Assembly: GCF_900109225.1 (NCBI RefSeq)
Contig: NZ_FNZK01000014.1
Coordinates: forward strand, 1 to 64,000
DNA from: Propionispira arboris
GTDB lineage: Bacteria > Bacillota > Negativicutes > Selenomonadales > Selenomonadaceae
Length of the DNA stretch: 64,000 nt
Reading direction: 5' to 3'
Shown here piece after piece: positions 33,430-42,353 of the stretch. Each line of letters starts with the position of its first letter. Position 1 is the first letter of the stretch. A program made the position numbers and the translations under genes. Below the pieces are notes generated by a model, which made no database searches, was not told the DNA's origin, and was given only the letters and a program-made list of their open reading frames with translations.

Positions 33430-35451
33430 TTATACTTTGAATTTCGATACTTCGGATTGTAAATCACTAGCGAGGGTGGCGAGGTTTTGGCTGGCGGAAG
33501 CAATTTCCTGCATCGAGGCAGATTGTTCTTCTGTTGCAGCGGAAACAGATTGTGCATCATCTGAATTTTTCGTGCTGATTTGATCGATATCTTGAATGGA
33601 TGAGAGCATGGTTGCATTGCCTGCAGCCATGGTTTCAATAGCCTTTGAAACATCAATAATTTCATGTGACAGCGTTTCAATGGCAATAACAATACTTTTA
33701 AAGACTTCATCCGCAGATTTTACAGTATCAATACCAAGCTGCACATTTTTTGAGCCATCACGACTGGCTTCAACTGCTTGACTCATGCCAAATTGGTTTT
33801 TCTTAACAAGTTCAGCAATTTGTTTAGAAGACCGTTCCGATTCTTCTGCTAATTTTCGTACTTCTTCAGCGACAACCGCAAATCCATGTCCGGCATCACC
33901 AGCTCGAGCTGCCTCAATCGCTGCATTGAGAGCGAGTAAGTTGGTTTGACCGGCTATATTGGAAATGAGTTCAACGATGTTGCCAATTTCATCTGAACCT
34001 TTGGCAAGATCCTCGATGGCGGTTTCAATTGTTTTTGTGCCAAGGGTAATTTGCTGCATTTGCTCAACGACTTTTGCAATTGAATTTCGTCCCGTTTCAG
34101 CCTGCAAAGTTGTTGTTTTAGCATTATCTGCTATTTTTTGCGTTTTTTGCGTTAAGGCATCGGTATTTGTTGAAATGTTTTCTGATATACCTCGAATTTT
34201 TTTTGAAGAGGACGACTGTGTTTCCACGCCGGCTGCGATGTCAGTGATAGAGATAGCAACTTGATTTGCAGCTTCTGAAGATTGGTGGGCACTGGCGGTT
34301 AATTCTTGACTCGAAGCTGCGACTTGTTCTGTTTGTGATTGTACTTTTTTCAGTAGTGCTCGTAGTGTTTGGCGCATTGTATTAAACCCTTGTGCGAGCT
34401 GGCCGATTTCATCATGGCTGTTGATCGTTAAATCATTTTGCCTGAGATCACCGGAATTTAAAATATTACATTCATCGCGAATGGCCTCAATTGGTGCAGC
34501 GATGCATTTGGCAAAATAAAATATGACAAAGACAGCCAACACAATAGCTAGCAAAGAGACAATGGTCATAATTTTGAAGAGGTGATCAGCAGCGCCCTCT
34601 ACTTCAGAACGCGGTGCTGCTGAAATAACGGCCCAAGTACGACCATCTAGTTCGATAGGAGTAATGACAGCTATATTTTCAATACCATTTGTATTTTGGT
34701 AATCAATGGATGTTTGCTGATTTGTCTCCATAGCTTTTTTGAAACCGGCACACAGGCGATCATCCAGTTGACCACCGCCTTCAATATCTTTTTTTGTTAG
34801 ATCCAGTTTGCCAACATATTCTGGCCGTTGGCTGTAGCCGATGACAATGCCGGAACTATCCGCTAAATAAGCATAACCAGTATCAAAAAAGGAAACCTTT
34901 TCCACCAGTTTGGAAAGACTGTCAAGATTTAGCGAGGCCATGACGAAACCAACCAGAGTTCCATTTTCAAAAACAGGGCGAGTCATCATCGTCATGAGCT
35001 TTCCTGTCGATTCGCCTAAAAATGGTGCCGCAATATAAGGTTTTTGTGTTTGTTTTGGTATTTTGATATAATCACGGTCACCACGATTCAAATGTTTGCC
35101 ATCATCACGAATGGCCTGACCATTAATATCTGTATAAAAATATTGAGCCACATTACTTGTGGTGGCTTTTGGTGTTGTTAATAGAACTTGACGAGTGGCA
35201 TCATCCCCGTGAATGAGGTACTGATTTTTGGCGAGATCATCCAGGCGAATTATTGGTTCAGACATCTCGTTTTTGATATCGGCAGCAATTTGATCACCGA
35301 GGCTGCGGGCGATTTTATCAGCATCATTTAAAAGAGCAGTATGCGCTAGATAATAACTAATAGATGATAAAATGATGAAACTCAGAATAAATAATGGTAA
35401 CAAAATAATAAGAAATTTTGTTCGTACATTTTTCATTTGCAAAAAGTTCAC
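33430..35451 (-). CDS. Methyl-accepting chemotaxis protein (dCache-type)
   Basis: 673 residues. First membrane helix at about 10-32, a large periplasmic dCache domain (about 35-290, with [40 protein letters not shown] and [16 protein letters not shown]), second membrane helix at about 295-318, HAMP, then the signalling hairpin with tip [20 protein letters not shown] and upstream [20 protein letters not shown]. dCache receptors of this type bind amino acids, polyamines or organic acids. Promoter-distal cre-like site at 35533-35546. A motile lifestyle agrees with motA at the right edge. Confidence 0.93.
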   Translation of the reverse strand: MNFLQMKNVRTKFLIILLPLFILSFIILSSISYYLAHTALLNDADKIARSLGDQIAADIKNEMSEPIIRLDDLAKNQYLIHGDDATRQVLLTTPKATTSNVAQYFYTDINGQAIRDDGKHLNRGDRDYIKIPKQTQKPYIAAPFLGESTGKLMTMMTRPVFENGTLVGFVMASLNLDSLSKLVEKVSFFDTGYAYLADSSGIVIGYSQRPEYVGKLDLTKKDIEGGGQLDDRLCAGFKKAMETNQQTSIDYQNTNGIENIAVITPIELDGRTWAVISAAPRSEVEGAADHLFKIMTIVSLLAIVLAVFVIFYFAKCIAAPIEAIRDECNILNSGDLRQNDLTINSHDEIGQLAQGFNTMRQTLRALLKKVQSQTEQVAASSQELTASAHQSSEAANQVAISITDIAAGVETQSSSSKKIRGISENISTNTDALTQKTQKIADNAKTTTLQAETGRNSIAKVVEQMQQITLGTKTIETAIEDLAKGSDEIGNIVELISNIAGQTNLLALNAAIEAARAGDAGHGFAVVAEEVRKLAEESERSSKQIAELVKKNQFGMSQAVEASRDGSKNVQLGIDTVKSADEVFKSIVIAIETLSHEIIDVSKAIETMAAGNATMLSSIQDIDQISTKNSDDAQSVSAATEEQSASMQEIASASQNLATLASDLQSEVSKFKV

Positions 35452-35532
35452 TCCTCATAAATTTAATTTTAGGTGATGTTACAAAATCAGGAAATAAAGC
35501 TTACTTAATTATATCGTATAGTAACGTGAAAT

Positions 35533-35546
35533 GTTAAGCGCTTTCA
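35533..35546 (-). promoter_or_regulatory. Candidate cre site upstream of the chemoreceptor gene
   Basis: GTTAAGCGCTTTCA matches the cre consensus at 12 of 14 positions, including the full WAANCGNTNWCA part, about 85 bases upstream of the chemoreceptor start. It is also near the divergent clpB promoter. Confidence 0.4.
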
Positions 35547-35562
35547 TTCTTTTATCATCATT

Positions 35563-35597
35563 AGTCAAAAGGTCAAAAAAAGTTTGACTTTTTGACC
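35563..35597. promoter_or_regulatory. CtsR-like heptad operator overlapping the clpB promoter
   Basis: Four CtsR-type heptads in mirror arrangement: AGTCAAA (35563-35569), GGTCAAA (35571-35577), TTTGACT (35583-35589) and TTTGACC (35591-35597). The known CtsR operator is two direct (A/G)GTCAAA heptads spaced by three bases; here direct pairs are spaced by one base and mirrored. The array covers the -35 element. Confidence 0.65.
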
Positions 35598-35611
35598 TTT
35601 TGCTGTATAAT
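35584..35611 (+). promoter_or_regulatory. clpB: clpB promoter
   Basis: TTGACT (35584-35589), 16-base spacer, TATAAT (35606-35611). The -35 lies inside the heptad array, so bound repressor would block polymerase. Confidence 0.7.
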
Positions 35612-35684
35612 GAGAATCAAAGAGGATACTAGACATCCAGGTAATTTTATGAGAGCAAAAAGAAATAGATCGCAGGGGGGAATT

Positions 35685-38264
35685 ATGATGGGGGAAGAAA
35701 AATATACACAAAAGGTTATGGCGGCAATGCAAACAGCTCAGCAAGCCGCAGCTCTGCATTATCATCAAGAAATAACGACAGCACATTTTTTATTAGCGCT
35801 TGCGAAAGAGCCGGAAGGGTTATTGAATACGATTTTTCAGGAATGCAATACGGATTTGGTTATGATGAAAACTCGCTTGGAGCAAGCTTTAAAGAAAATT
35901 CCAAGTGTCAAAGGACAAGATCGGCTTAGCATGAATACAGCTATGGTTCGGGTTTTGGGAAAAGCTGAAAAACTTGCCGAAGAAATGAAAGATGATTACG
36001 TTAGTACGGAACATATCTTATTGGCGATTGTTGATGATGGTGATAGTCAGGTTGTCGATATTTGTCGTGAATTTGGTTTGAGCCGGAGTAAAATCAAGGC
36101 GATTATTAAAACAAATCGAAAACAAAATGTTACCAGTGATAATCCTGAAGAAGGCTATAAATCCTTAGAAAAATATGGACGTGATCTTACGGAAGCGGCA
36201 CGTCAGGGGAAATTAGATCCCGTCATCGGTCGTGATGAAGAAATTCGGCGGACCATTGAAATATTGTCACGGCGGACTAAAAACAATCCAGTGTTAATTG
36301 GTGAACCAGGTGTTGGTAAAACTGCAATTGTTGAGGGGCTGGCACGAAGGATTATTGCTGGCGATGTACCGGAGTCTCTTAAAAATAAAAAATTATATTC
36401 TTTGGATTTAGGGTCGATGGTTGCAGGATCAAAATTCAGAGGTGAATTTGAAGAACGTTTAAAAGCCGTACTTAATGAAATTGCAAAATCAGAAGGGCAG
36501 ATTCTGCTCTTTATTGATGAACTTCATACCGTTGTAGGTGCTGGAGCGGCAGAGGGCGCAATGGATGCAGGCAATATATTGAAACCGATGCTGGCTCGTG
36601 GTGATCTAAGGTGTATTGGTGCGACAACACTTAATGAATATCGAAAATATATTGAAAAAGATGCTGCTTTAGAACGTCGTTTTCAACCGGTTATGGTGAA
36701 ACAGCCAACGGTGGAAGATACGATTTCTATTTTACGTGGGTTAAAAGAACGGTATGAAGTGCATCACGGGGTAAGAATTCGTGATAATGCACTTGTTTCA
36801 GCCGCTGTTTTGTCTGACCGTTATATTTCTGATCGTTTTTTACCAGATAAGGCTATTGATTTAGTGGATGAGGCGGCTGCAAAACTTAGAACAGAAATTG
36901 AATCCATGCCAGGCCCGCTTGATGAAGTAAGCCGGAAAATCATGCAATTGGAAATTGAAGAACAGGCTTTAAAGAAAGAAACGGATACGGCTTCGAAAGA
37001 AAAGCTGGAAAAGATTGTTTCAGAAAAAAATAGTTTACAGATTCAGGCAGATACGTTAAAGGCACAGTGGGAAACGGAAAAACAGGCGATTTTACGCGTG
37101 CGCGGGGTAAAAAAAGAAATTGAAAGTATCAATAAAGAAATGGAAACGGCCGAACGATCCTATGATCTTAATAAATTATCGGAATTGAAATATGGGACAT
37201 TGCCAAAATTGCAAAAACAGCTTCAAGAAGAAGAAACAGTTTTGGCAGAAAAAGACAATGGGTCACGCCTCTTGAAGGAAGAAGTCGGCGAGGAAGATAT
37301 TGCTAAGGTAGTAAGTCGTTGGACCGGGATTCCTGTAACGAAGATGCTAACTGGTGAACGCGAAAAATTAATTCATCTAGAAGATATTTTACATGAACGT
37401 GTTATTGGACAGGATGAAGCTGTGCGTGTGGTCAGCGAAGCCATTATTCGTGCCAGAGCTGGTATCAAAGATCCGAATCGGCCGATTGGTTCCTTTATTT
37501 TTTTAGGACCGACGGGGGTTGGTAAGACAGAACTTGCTAAAACTCTGGCGGAAGCTTTGTTTGATGATGAACGTAATATCATTCGTCTTGATATGAGTGA
37601 ATATATGGAAAAACATTCGGTTGCCAGATTGATTGGTGCGCCTCCGGGCTATGTTGGCTATGATGAAGGCGGACAACTTACAGAAGCGGTGAGACGACGT
37701 CCATATAGCGTTATTTTACTCGATGAAGTCGAAAAAGCCCATCAGGATGTCTTTAATGTCTTGCTGCAAATTTTGGATGATGGTCGTTTGACGGATGGCA
37801 AGGGACGAGTTGTCAATTTCAAAAATACTGTAATCATAATGACATCAAATCTTGGTTCTCACGAAATTTTGAATCAGGAAAACTTTGCCGAAGCAGAAAA
37901 AGCGGTTCGTGATATCGTAAAAGATTACTTCCGTCCCGAATTTTTAAATCGTGTGGATGATATCATTGTTTTTAAAGGCTTGGCAAGAAATCAGGTAAAA
38001 TCCATTGCTGCAATTTTACTGGGAAGTCTTGATAAACGGTTGGAACGTCAAGTAAGCATTAATATCAAGTGGAATGATGATGTATTGGCATTTTTAGTAG
38101 AACGCGGCTTTGATGCGAACTATGGTGCCAGACCATTACGCAGATTATTGTCACAGACGGTTGAAACGGCTTTAAGTAAAGAAATCATAAAAGGTGAAAT
38201 CAAAGAAGGCGATACTGTCCAAATTGCTGTTTGTGATGGGACGTTGACCTTTACCACAATTTAA
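35685..38264 (+). CDS. clpB: ClpB protein disaggregase
   Basis: 859 residues from ATG 35685 (AGGGGGG upstream); a longer TTG frame from 35592 would start inside the promoter. Order: N-domain (1-145), AAA-1 with GEPGVGKT near 206 and [11 protein letters not shown], the M-domain coiled coil (about 400-530), AAA-2 with GPTGVGKT near 608 and [10 protein letters not shown], then the D2 small domain. ClpB has no ClpP-binding IGF loop and works with DnaK to rescue aggregates. The CtsR-like operator upstream indicates heat-shock control. No other heat-shock gene is adjacent. Confidence 0.96.
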   Translation: MMGEEKYTQKVMAAMQTAQQAAALHYHQEITTAHFLLALAKEPEGLLNTIFQECNTDLVMMKTRLEQALKKIPSVKGQDRLSMNTAMVRVLGKAEKLAEEMKDDYVSTEHILLAIVDDGDSQVVDICREFGLSRSKIKAIIKTNRKQNVTSDNPEEGYKSLEKYGRDLTEAARQGKLDPVIGRDEEIRRTIEILSRRTKNNPVLIGEPGVGKTAIVEGLARRIIAGDVPESLKNKKLYSLDLGSMVAGSKFRGEFEERLKAVLNEIAKSEGQILLFIDELHTVVGAGAAEGAMDAGNILKPMLARGDLRCIGATTLNEYRKYIEKDAALERRFQPVMVKQPTVEDTISILRGLKERYEVHHGVRIRDNALVSAAVLSDRYISDRFLPDKAIDLVDEAAAKLRTEIESMPGPLDEVSRKIMQLEIEEQALKKETDTASKEKLEKIVSEKNSLQIQADTLKAQWETEKQAILRVRGVKKEIESINKEMETAERSYDLNKLSELKYGTLPKLQKQLQEEETVLAEKDNGSRLLKEEVGEEDIAKVVSRWTGIPVTKMLTGEREKLIHLEDILHERVIGQDEAVRVVSEAIIRARAGIKDPNRPIGSFIFLGPTGVGKTELAKTLAEALFDDERNIIRLDMSEYMEKHSVARLIGAPPGYVGYDEGGQLTEAVRRRPYSVILLDEVEKAHQDVFNVLLQILDDGRLTDGKGRVVNFKNTVIIMTSNLGSHEILNQENFAEAEKAVRDIVKDYFRPEFLNRVDDIIVFKGLARNQVKSIAAILLGSLDKRLERQVSINIKWNDDVLAFLVERGFDANYGARPLRRLLSQTVETALSKEIIKGEIKEGDTVQIAVCDGTLTFTTI

Positions 38265-38277
38265 GAAAATACTTTAT

Positions 38278-38325
38278 AAAAAGATAGAAGCCCTCAGCTT
38301 TTGTGCCGAGGGCTTCTATCTTTTT
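38278..38325. terminator. Bidirectional terminator between clpB and the PTS genes
   Basis: AAAAAGATAGAAGCCCTC with GAGGGCTTCTATCTTTTTT. Confidence 0.92.
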
Positions 38326-38337
38326 TATAGAGAGGAG

Positions 38338-39159
38338 TTAAGCAAATAAGCCTACTGCGTAGCCAGCAATACCAATTACAAACAAACCTAAGATAATGAC
38401 AAGTGGATTCATTCCTCTTTTGAGGAGATACATGCAGATGAATGTCATCAAAAGAGGAACGATACTAGGCATCAAACTATCAAGTACTGTTTGAATAGTA
38501 GTTATAACTTGTTTACCATCGCTGGCAGTATAGGTAGATAGAACGAATGGCATATTTACGGTGGTCCATTTAGCAACAAGCGCACCCATAACAAGTAGAC
38601 CCAAAACAGAAGAACCTTCCGTTAAATATCTAAGTTTATTACCACCCATATCTGTAACGAGCTGTGTGCCTTTGGAATAACCATACATAACGCCATACCA
38701 ATTTGTGGCTAAACGGATTACGTTAAAAGCGATAAAGAAAACGAGTGGCCCGAGCAGACTCCCTGTAAGTGCAATACCAGCTCCGAGCGCTGCGAGTACG
38801 GGACGAAGTGTACCCCAAAAAATAGGATCACCAACACCAGCAAGCGGTCCGATTAAACCGATTTTAACCCCGCTAATAGCGCCTTCGCTAATGTCGGCAC
38901 CATTTGCTTTTTGCTCTTCCATCGCAGCGATAATTCCCATAATGGGGGTGGCGAGAAATGGCTGGGTATTGAAAAATTCAAGATGACGTTTTAAGGCAGA
39001 TTTTAATTCTTCGCCTTGATATAGTTTTTTTAAGGCAGGAATCATCGAAACACAAAATCCGATGGCCTGCATTCTTTCAAAGTTGAAAGACCCTAAGAGA
39101 AAGTTAGAACGAATAAATATAGAAACTAAATCACTTTTAGTTAATTTTTTTTCAGCCAT
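38338..39159 (-). CDS. Mannose/fructose/sorbose-family PTS component IID
   Basis: 273 residues with the IID landmarks RSNFLLGSFNFERMQAIGFC, FFNTQPFLATPIMGIIAAME, and GPLAGVGDPIFWGTLRPVLA, plus hydrophobic C-terminal helices. IID and IIC together form the membrane channel of mannose-type PTS. Last gene of a minus-strand operon IIB-IIC-IID. Confidence 0.93.
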   Translation of the reverse strand: MAEKKLTKSDLVSIFIRSNFLLGSFNFERMQAIGFCVSMIPALKKLYQGEELKSALKRHLEFFNTQPFLATPIMGIIAAMEEQKANGADISEGAISGVKIGLIGPLAGVGDPIFWGTLRPVLAALGAGIALTGSLLGPLVFFIAFNVIRLATNWYGVMYGYSKGTQLVTDMGGNKLRYLTEGSSVLGLLVMGALVAKWTTVNMPFVLSTYTASDGKQVITTIQTVLDSLMPSIVPLLMTFICMYLLKRGMNPLVIILGLFVIGIAGYAVGLFA

Positions 39160-39179
39160 GATAGATCCTCCTTAAATAA

Positions 39180-39977
39180 TTACATTAAATCTGAGTCGTC
39201 GATATTGTCGATCGAATTTCCTGATCCACCAGCGGCACTGGCATTTAGTTCACGTGCCAGTGATTTTACATGGAAATAAGCACATATTAAACCAACAGCG
39301 CCAAAGCCGATTAAATTGATATTTGTAAAAACGGCTAATAAGAAACCTAAAAAGAAAAATGGCATCAACGATTTAGCATTCATCATATTGATAACCATTG
39401 CATATCCGACTACAACGATAAAACCACCAGATACTTGCAATCCACGCGTGATTACTTCAGGAATCGATGCCAAAAGTGCATTGACTGTATCCGTTCCTGC
39501 TACCATACCAACGAGTGCAGCCGGTACAGCAACGCGGATACCTTGCAGTAATAGTCCAAGAAAATGGCACATTTCGATACCGCGGGTACTGCCTTCAGCT
39601 GCGTATTTATCAGCAAGATGTTGGAAAAACACCGTAATGGTTCGAACAAAAATGGTTAATACCTGACCTGCTGCTGCGAGTGGGATGGCAACAGCAATAC
39701 CGGCACCAATTGATTGATGACCAATAATGACAAGAATTGCTGATATGACACTAGCTAATGCTGCATCAGGAGCCATTGCGGCACCGACATTCATCCAGCC
39801 AAGAGCTAACATTTCCAGAGTACCACCTAAAATAATACCAGTTGTTATATCACCTAAAACTAATCCGACTAATGTGCAAGATATGAGTGGACGATGGAAT
39901 TGAGCTTCATCTAAAACACTTCCCATGCCGGAAATTCCTGCAACGATGACTAATAAAATCAATTGTATAGTTGTCAT
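39180..39977 (-). CDS. Mannose/fructose/sorbose-family PTS component IIC
   Basis: 265 residues, hydrophobic, opening TIQLILLVIVAGISGMGSVL and containing GLVLGDITTGIILGGTLEML and GAAMAPDAALASVISAIL, the ManY/AgaC-type IIC signature. It starts 39 bases after the IIB stop and ends 20 bases before IID. Substrate (mannose, fructose, sorbose, N-acetylgalactosamine) cannot be told from this subunit. Confidence 0.93.
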   Translation of the reverse strand: MTTIQLILLVIVAGISGMGSVLDEAQFHRPLISCTLVGLVLGDITTGIILGGTLEMLALGWMNVGAAMAPDAALASVISAILVIIGHQSIGAGIAVAIPLAAAGQVLTIFVRTITVFFQHLADKYAAEGSTRGIEMCHFLGLLLQGIRVAVPAALVGMVAGTDTVNALLASIPEVITRGLQVSGGFIVVVGYAMVINMMNAKSLMPFFFLGFLLAVFTNINLIGFGAVGLICAYFHVKSLARELNASAAGGSGNSIDNIDDSDLM

Positions 39978-40016
39978 AGATTATGATCTCCTTTATATTA
40001 AAAATTTAAAATGTAA

Positions 40017-40508
40017 TTAAATAAGACCTTTTCCTTTTAGGGCGGCCATTACATCGCCTTTTGATTCGTTGGCAAGTTTGCGCAGATCGAGTTCAATGCC
40101 AAGCTCATGTAATTTTACCAGAGCTTTTACATCTTCTGGACCAACGGCAACGGCACTGGAGATTAGAGTGGTACCTTCTTTAAAACACATGCCGCCTAAA
40201 TTAATCGATTTGAAAGGGATACCGCCTTCTAAAGCCCTTAATGCATCTGTTGGATTCGTGAAGAGAAAAAGCGTTTTAAAACTGTCATATTTAGGGTTAT
40301 TATAGGCTTCGACAGCTTTGTCGACAGGAACGACATAGGCTTTGACACCTGGCGGTGCTACTTGTAATAAGAGTTGTTTGCGCATAGTATCCTTGGCGAC
40401 TTCGTCACTGCAACACATGATCCTGTTGCAGCCGGATACTTTTGTCCAAACTGTGGCGACTTGACCGTGGATCAGGCGATCATCGATTCTTGCAAAACTG
40501 ATTTCCAT
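40017..40508 (-). CDS. Mannose/fructose/sorbose-family PTS component IIB
   Basis: 163 residues. ISFARIDDRLIHGQVATVWT contains the phospho-accepting His 14 of the mannose-family IIB. Conserved KIN-type GGM segment (KSINLGGMCFKEGTTLIS) is present. It takes phosphate from IIA and passes it to the sugar. AAAGGAG precedes the start. First gene of the operon, behind a sigma-54 promoter. No IIA domain is fused or encoded in the operon. Confidence 0.93.
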   Translation of the reverse strand: MEISFARIDDRLIHGQVATVWTKVSGCNRIMCCSDEVAKDTMRKQLLLQVAPPGVKAYVVPVDKAVEAYNNPKYDSFKTLFLFTNPTDALRALEGGIPFKSINLGGMCFKEGTTLISSAVAVGPEDVKALVKLHELGIELDLRKLANESKGDVMAALKGKGLI

Positions 40509-40644
40509 ATTAAATCGACTCCTTTAGATTAACGTTGAAGCTTGTCAAAAATTTTTATCGGCATAATTTTGAACGAGTTTGATTGATAATGACGAATTGC
40601 CTTGCCGATGAAATAAAAAAACAAAACTTATACATACAATAAAA

Positions 40645-40660
40645 TGCAAGTGCTGTGCCA
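40645..40660 (-). promoter_or_regulatory. Sigma-54 (RpoN) promoter of the PTS operon
   Basis: On the minus strand the sequence is TGGCACAGCACTTGCA, an exact match to the -24/-12 consensus TGGCACRNNNNTTGCW with GG and GC ten bases apart. It lies about 137 bases upstream of the IIB start. Mannose-family PTS operons (levDEFG, mpt) are classically sigma-54 controlled by LevR-type activators. Confidence 0.88.
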
Positions 40661-40782
40661 AGACAGTGTATTGAGTATACGATAAATATACACATAATAT
40701 TCAATATCCTTTCGCTTACAGTAGTGAAGTTAAAGAAAACGTCATAAAAAATAAAAATAAAAAAATACACTGATGTCTTTTA

Positions 40783-40851
40783 ATAATACAGTAGAGACGG
40801 ATTATAGGCTTAGTTATAGTAATATAATACATATTTATCGAAAATAATACA
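40783..40851. promoter_or_regulatory. Three phased ATAATACA repeats, candidate activator sites
   Basis: Exact ATAATACA occurs at 40783-40790, 40824-40831 and 40844-40851. Spacing is 41 and 20 bases, close to four and two helical turns, so all face one side. They lie about 125-190 bases upstream of the sigma-54 core, the usual place for enhancer-binding proteins. Confidence 0.5.
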
Positions 40852-41231
40852 CTTTTAAAGAAAGAAAGGCTGTTTAGTGATTTTTGTTGAAATTATCAGA
40901 AAAAATACCAATGAATAAAAATTCATTAAAAATAAGAAAATTGATGAAATAATCAAACAATCATTAATGTAAGAGGTTTACTCTGTTTTGTGCTTAGGAT
41001 GATTGACTTTATAAAATTTAAAAAAGAATAAGTATGTGCGATTTCTTTGCATTTAAGAAATTATTTACTGTATTAAAATCGGTCAAAATCAATTAAAGTT
41101 AGTCAATTTTACAATATTTACAAAATAAATAAAAACTAAGTTACTTAAATATTTTAAGAAAATAGGTTAAATTCTTTTCAAACTAGATAGGTGTCATTAA
41201 TATATTTGATATTAAGCTATGTAAAAAGATA

Positions 41232-41261
41232 TTGTTAAGCTGAAAAAAAACATGGTACAAT
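41232..41261 (+). promoter_or_regulatory. Promoter of the acyl-CoA thioesterase gene
   Basis: TTGTTA (41232-41237), 18-base spacer, TACAAT (41256-41261). Confidence 0.55.
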
Positions 41262-41340
41262 ACAATAAATAACAGCATGTATAGGTTATTCATATGATAA
41301 AATGAATTGATGATACGATTTGAAATTAGGAGGACAAACA

Positions 41341-41859
41341 ATGACGAGTCAAAGTTTAAACAATAAAATTATTATTAGTGAAGTTATGATGCCAAGCCAG
41401 GCAAATGTGGCGGGCAATGTTCATGGTGGAGAAATCATGAAAATGATGGATTCGTCGGCTTATGCTGCGGCAAGAAGATATTCAAGATCGAATGTAGTGA
41501 CGGCACGGGTCGACGAACTTGAATTTCATTTGCCAATTTTGATTGGCGATCTTGTTGTATGTACGGCGCAGATTGTTTTTGTTGGACATAGTTCGATGGA
41601 AGTAGCTGTTAATGTAGAGGTAGAAGATCTTGAACATGAAGGTAAACCACAACGTGCTTTATCGGCATATTTTACAATGGTTGCGCTTGATCGCAATGCA
41701 AAACCCAGATCAGTGCCGCCTTTGGTCTTAGATACGGAAGAAACCAAAAATGCATTTGAAGAAGGTAAACGCCGTTATGAAGAACATAAGGCGAAAAAAA
41801 AGCAGCAGATGTTAGATGCAAAAGCAGCTAGAGCGGCGCGCGAAGCAAAAAGTAAATAA
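41341..41859 (+). CDS. Acyl-CoA thioesterase, hot-dog fold (YciA/BFIT-like)
   Basis: About 172 residues from ATG 41341, chosen for the AGGAGG site seven bases upstream. The core reads MMPSQANVAGNVHGGEIMKM-MDSSAYAAARRYSRSNVVT, with N-x-x-G-N-V-HGG typical of cytosolic long-chain acyl-CoA hydrolases (Asn/Asp and HGG active-site region). The last 40 residues are a Lys/Ala-rich, probably helical tail. It hydrolyses acyl-CoA to free acid and CoA. It is monocistronic and its physiological role is not indicated by neighbours. Confidence 0.88.
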   Translation: MTSQSLNNKIIISEVMMPSQANVAGNVHGGEIMKMMDSSAYAAARRYSRSNVVTARVDELEFHLPILIGDLVVCTAQIVFVGHSSMEVAVNVEVEDLEHEGKPQRALSAYFTMVALDRNAKPRSVPPLVLDTEETKNAFEEGKRRYEEHKAKKKQQMLDAKAARAAREAKSK

Positions 41860-41913
41860 GTTTCTATAATAAGTTGTGTCCAGGCTGTTTAAAATATTTA
41901 ATGCAACTTATAT

Positions 41914-41962
41914 AAAAATAAGCAGATTTATATATTTTTGTATATGAATCTGCTTATTTTTA
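41914..41962 (+). terminator. Terminator after the thioesterase gene
   Basis: AAAATAAGCAGATTTATATA with TATATGAATCTGCTTATTTT, then TT. Confidence 0.85.
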
Positions 41963-42001
41963 ATTAATGTGTTTACAGTATTGATTAAAAACAAAAAATA
42001 C

Positions 42002-42030
42002 TTGTCAATATTGTTACGGTGTGTTATTCT
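42002..42030 (+). promoter_or_regulatory. Promoter of the leuA T-box transcript
   Basis: TTGTCA (42002-42007), 17-base spacer, TATTCT (42025-42030). Confidence 0.65.
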
Positions 42031-42049
42031 GTAGAAGATATATGACACA

Positions 42050-42325
42050 TACGTTGCAGAGGAATAGTAAAATTCATGGAAAGCTGCAGAGACCTGTTGT
42101 TTGGTGTAAAACAGGGCGGAAATGAATTCGAACTCACCTTGAAGTAGCTCGCTGAAATGAAAAAAGTAAGTTGAGACGGGGCCTGTCCGTTACAATAGGA
42201 GGATATAAGGCTTGTAAGAGTCCGTATCTGTTAGAGTGCATACTTGATTTGAGTATGAATTAGAGTGGTAACACGTAAGCATAGTCTTTCGTCTCTTAAT
42301 AGAGATGAGGGGCTTTTTTGTTGTC
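42050..42325 (+). ncRNA. Leucine-specific T-box leader
   Basis: A T-box riboswitch that measures uncharged tRNA-Leu. Stem I begins near GAGGAATAGTAAA. The specifier context GAA-CTC-ACC-TTGA gives codon CTC (42133-42135), leucine. The T-box AGAGTGGTAACACG (about 42262-42275) carries the TGGT that pairs with the tRNA 3' end. The terminator pairs AGTCTTTCGTCTCT with AGAGATGAGGGGCT and ends in TTTTTT. It sits directly before leuA, so leucine starvation should raise leuA expression. Confidence 0.9.
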
Positions 42326-42353
42326 TAAAACACGATGGGAAGGGAATTTTAAT

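Larger units (their letters stand above)
40509..41340. other. Divergent regulatory region between the PTS operon and a thioesterase gene
   Basis: About 830 AT-rich bases. The PTS side holds a sigma-54 promoter and spaced ATAATACA repeats; the thioesterase side holds a sigma-70 promoter. The stretch 40870-41200 has no gene or recognisable RNA. Confidence 0.6.
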
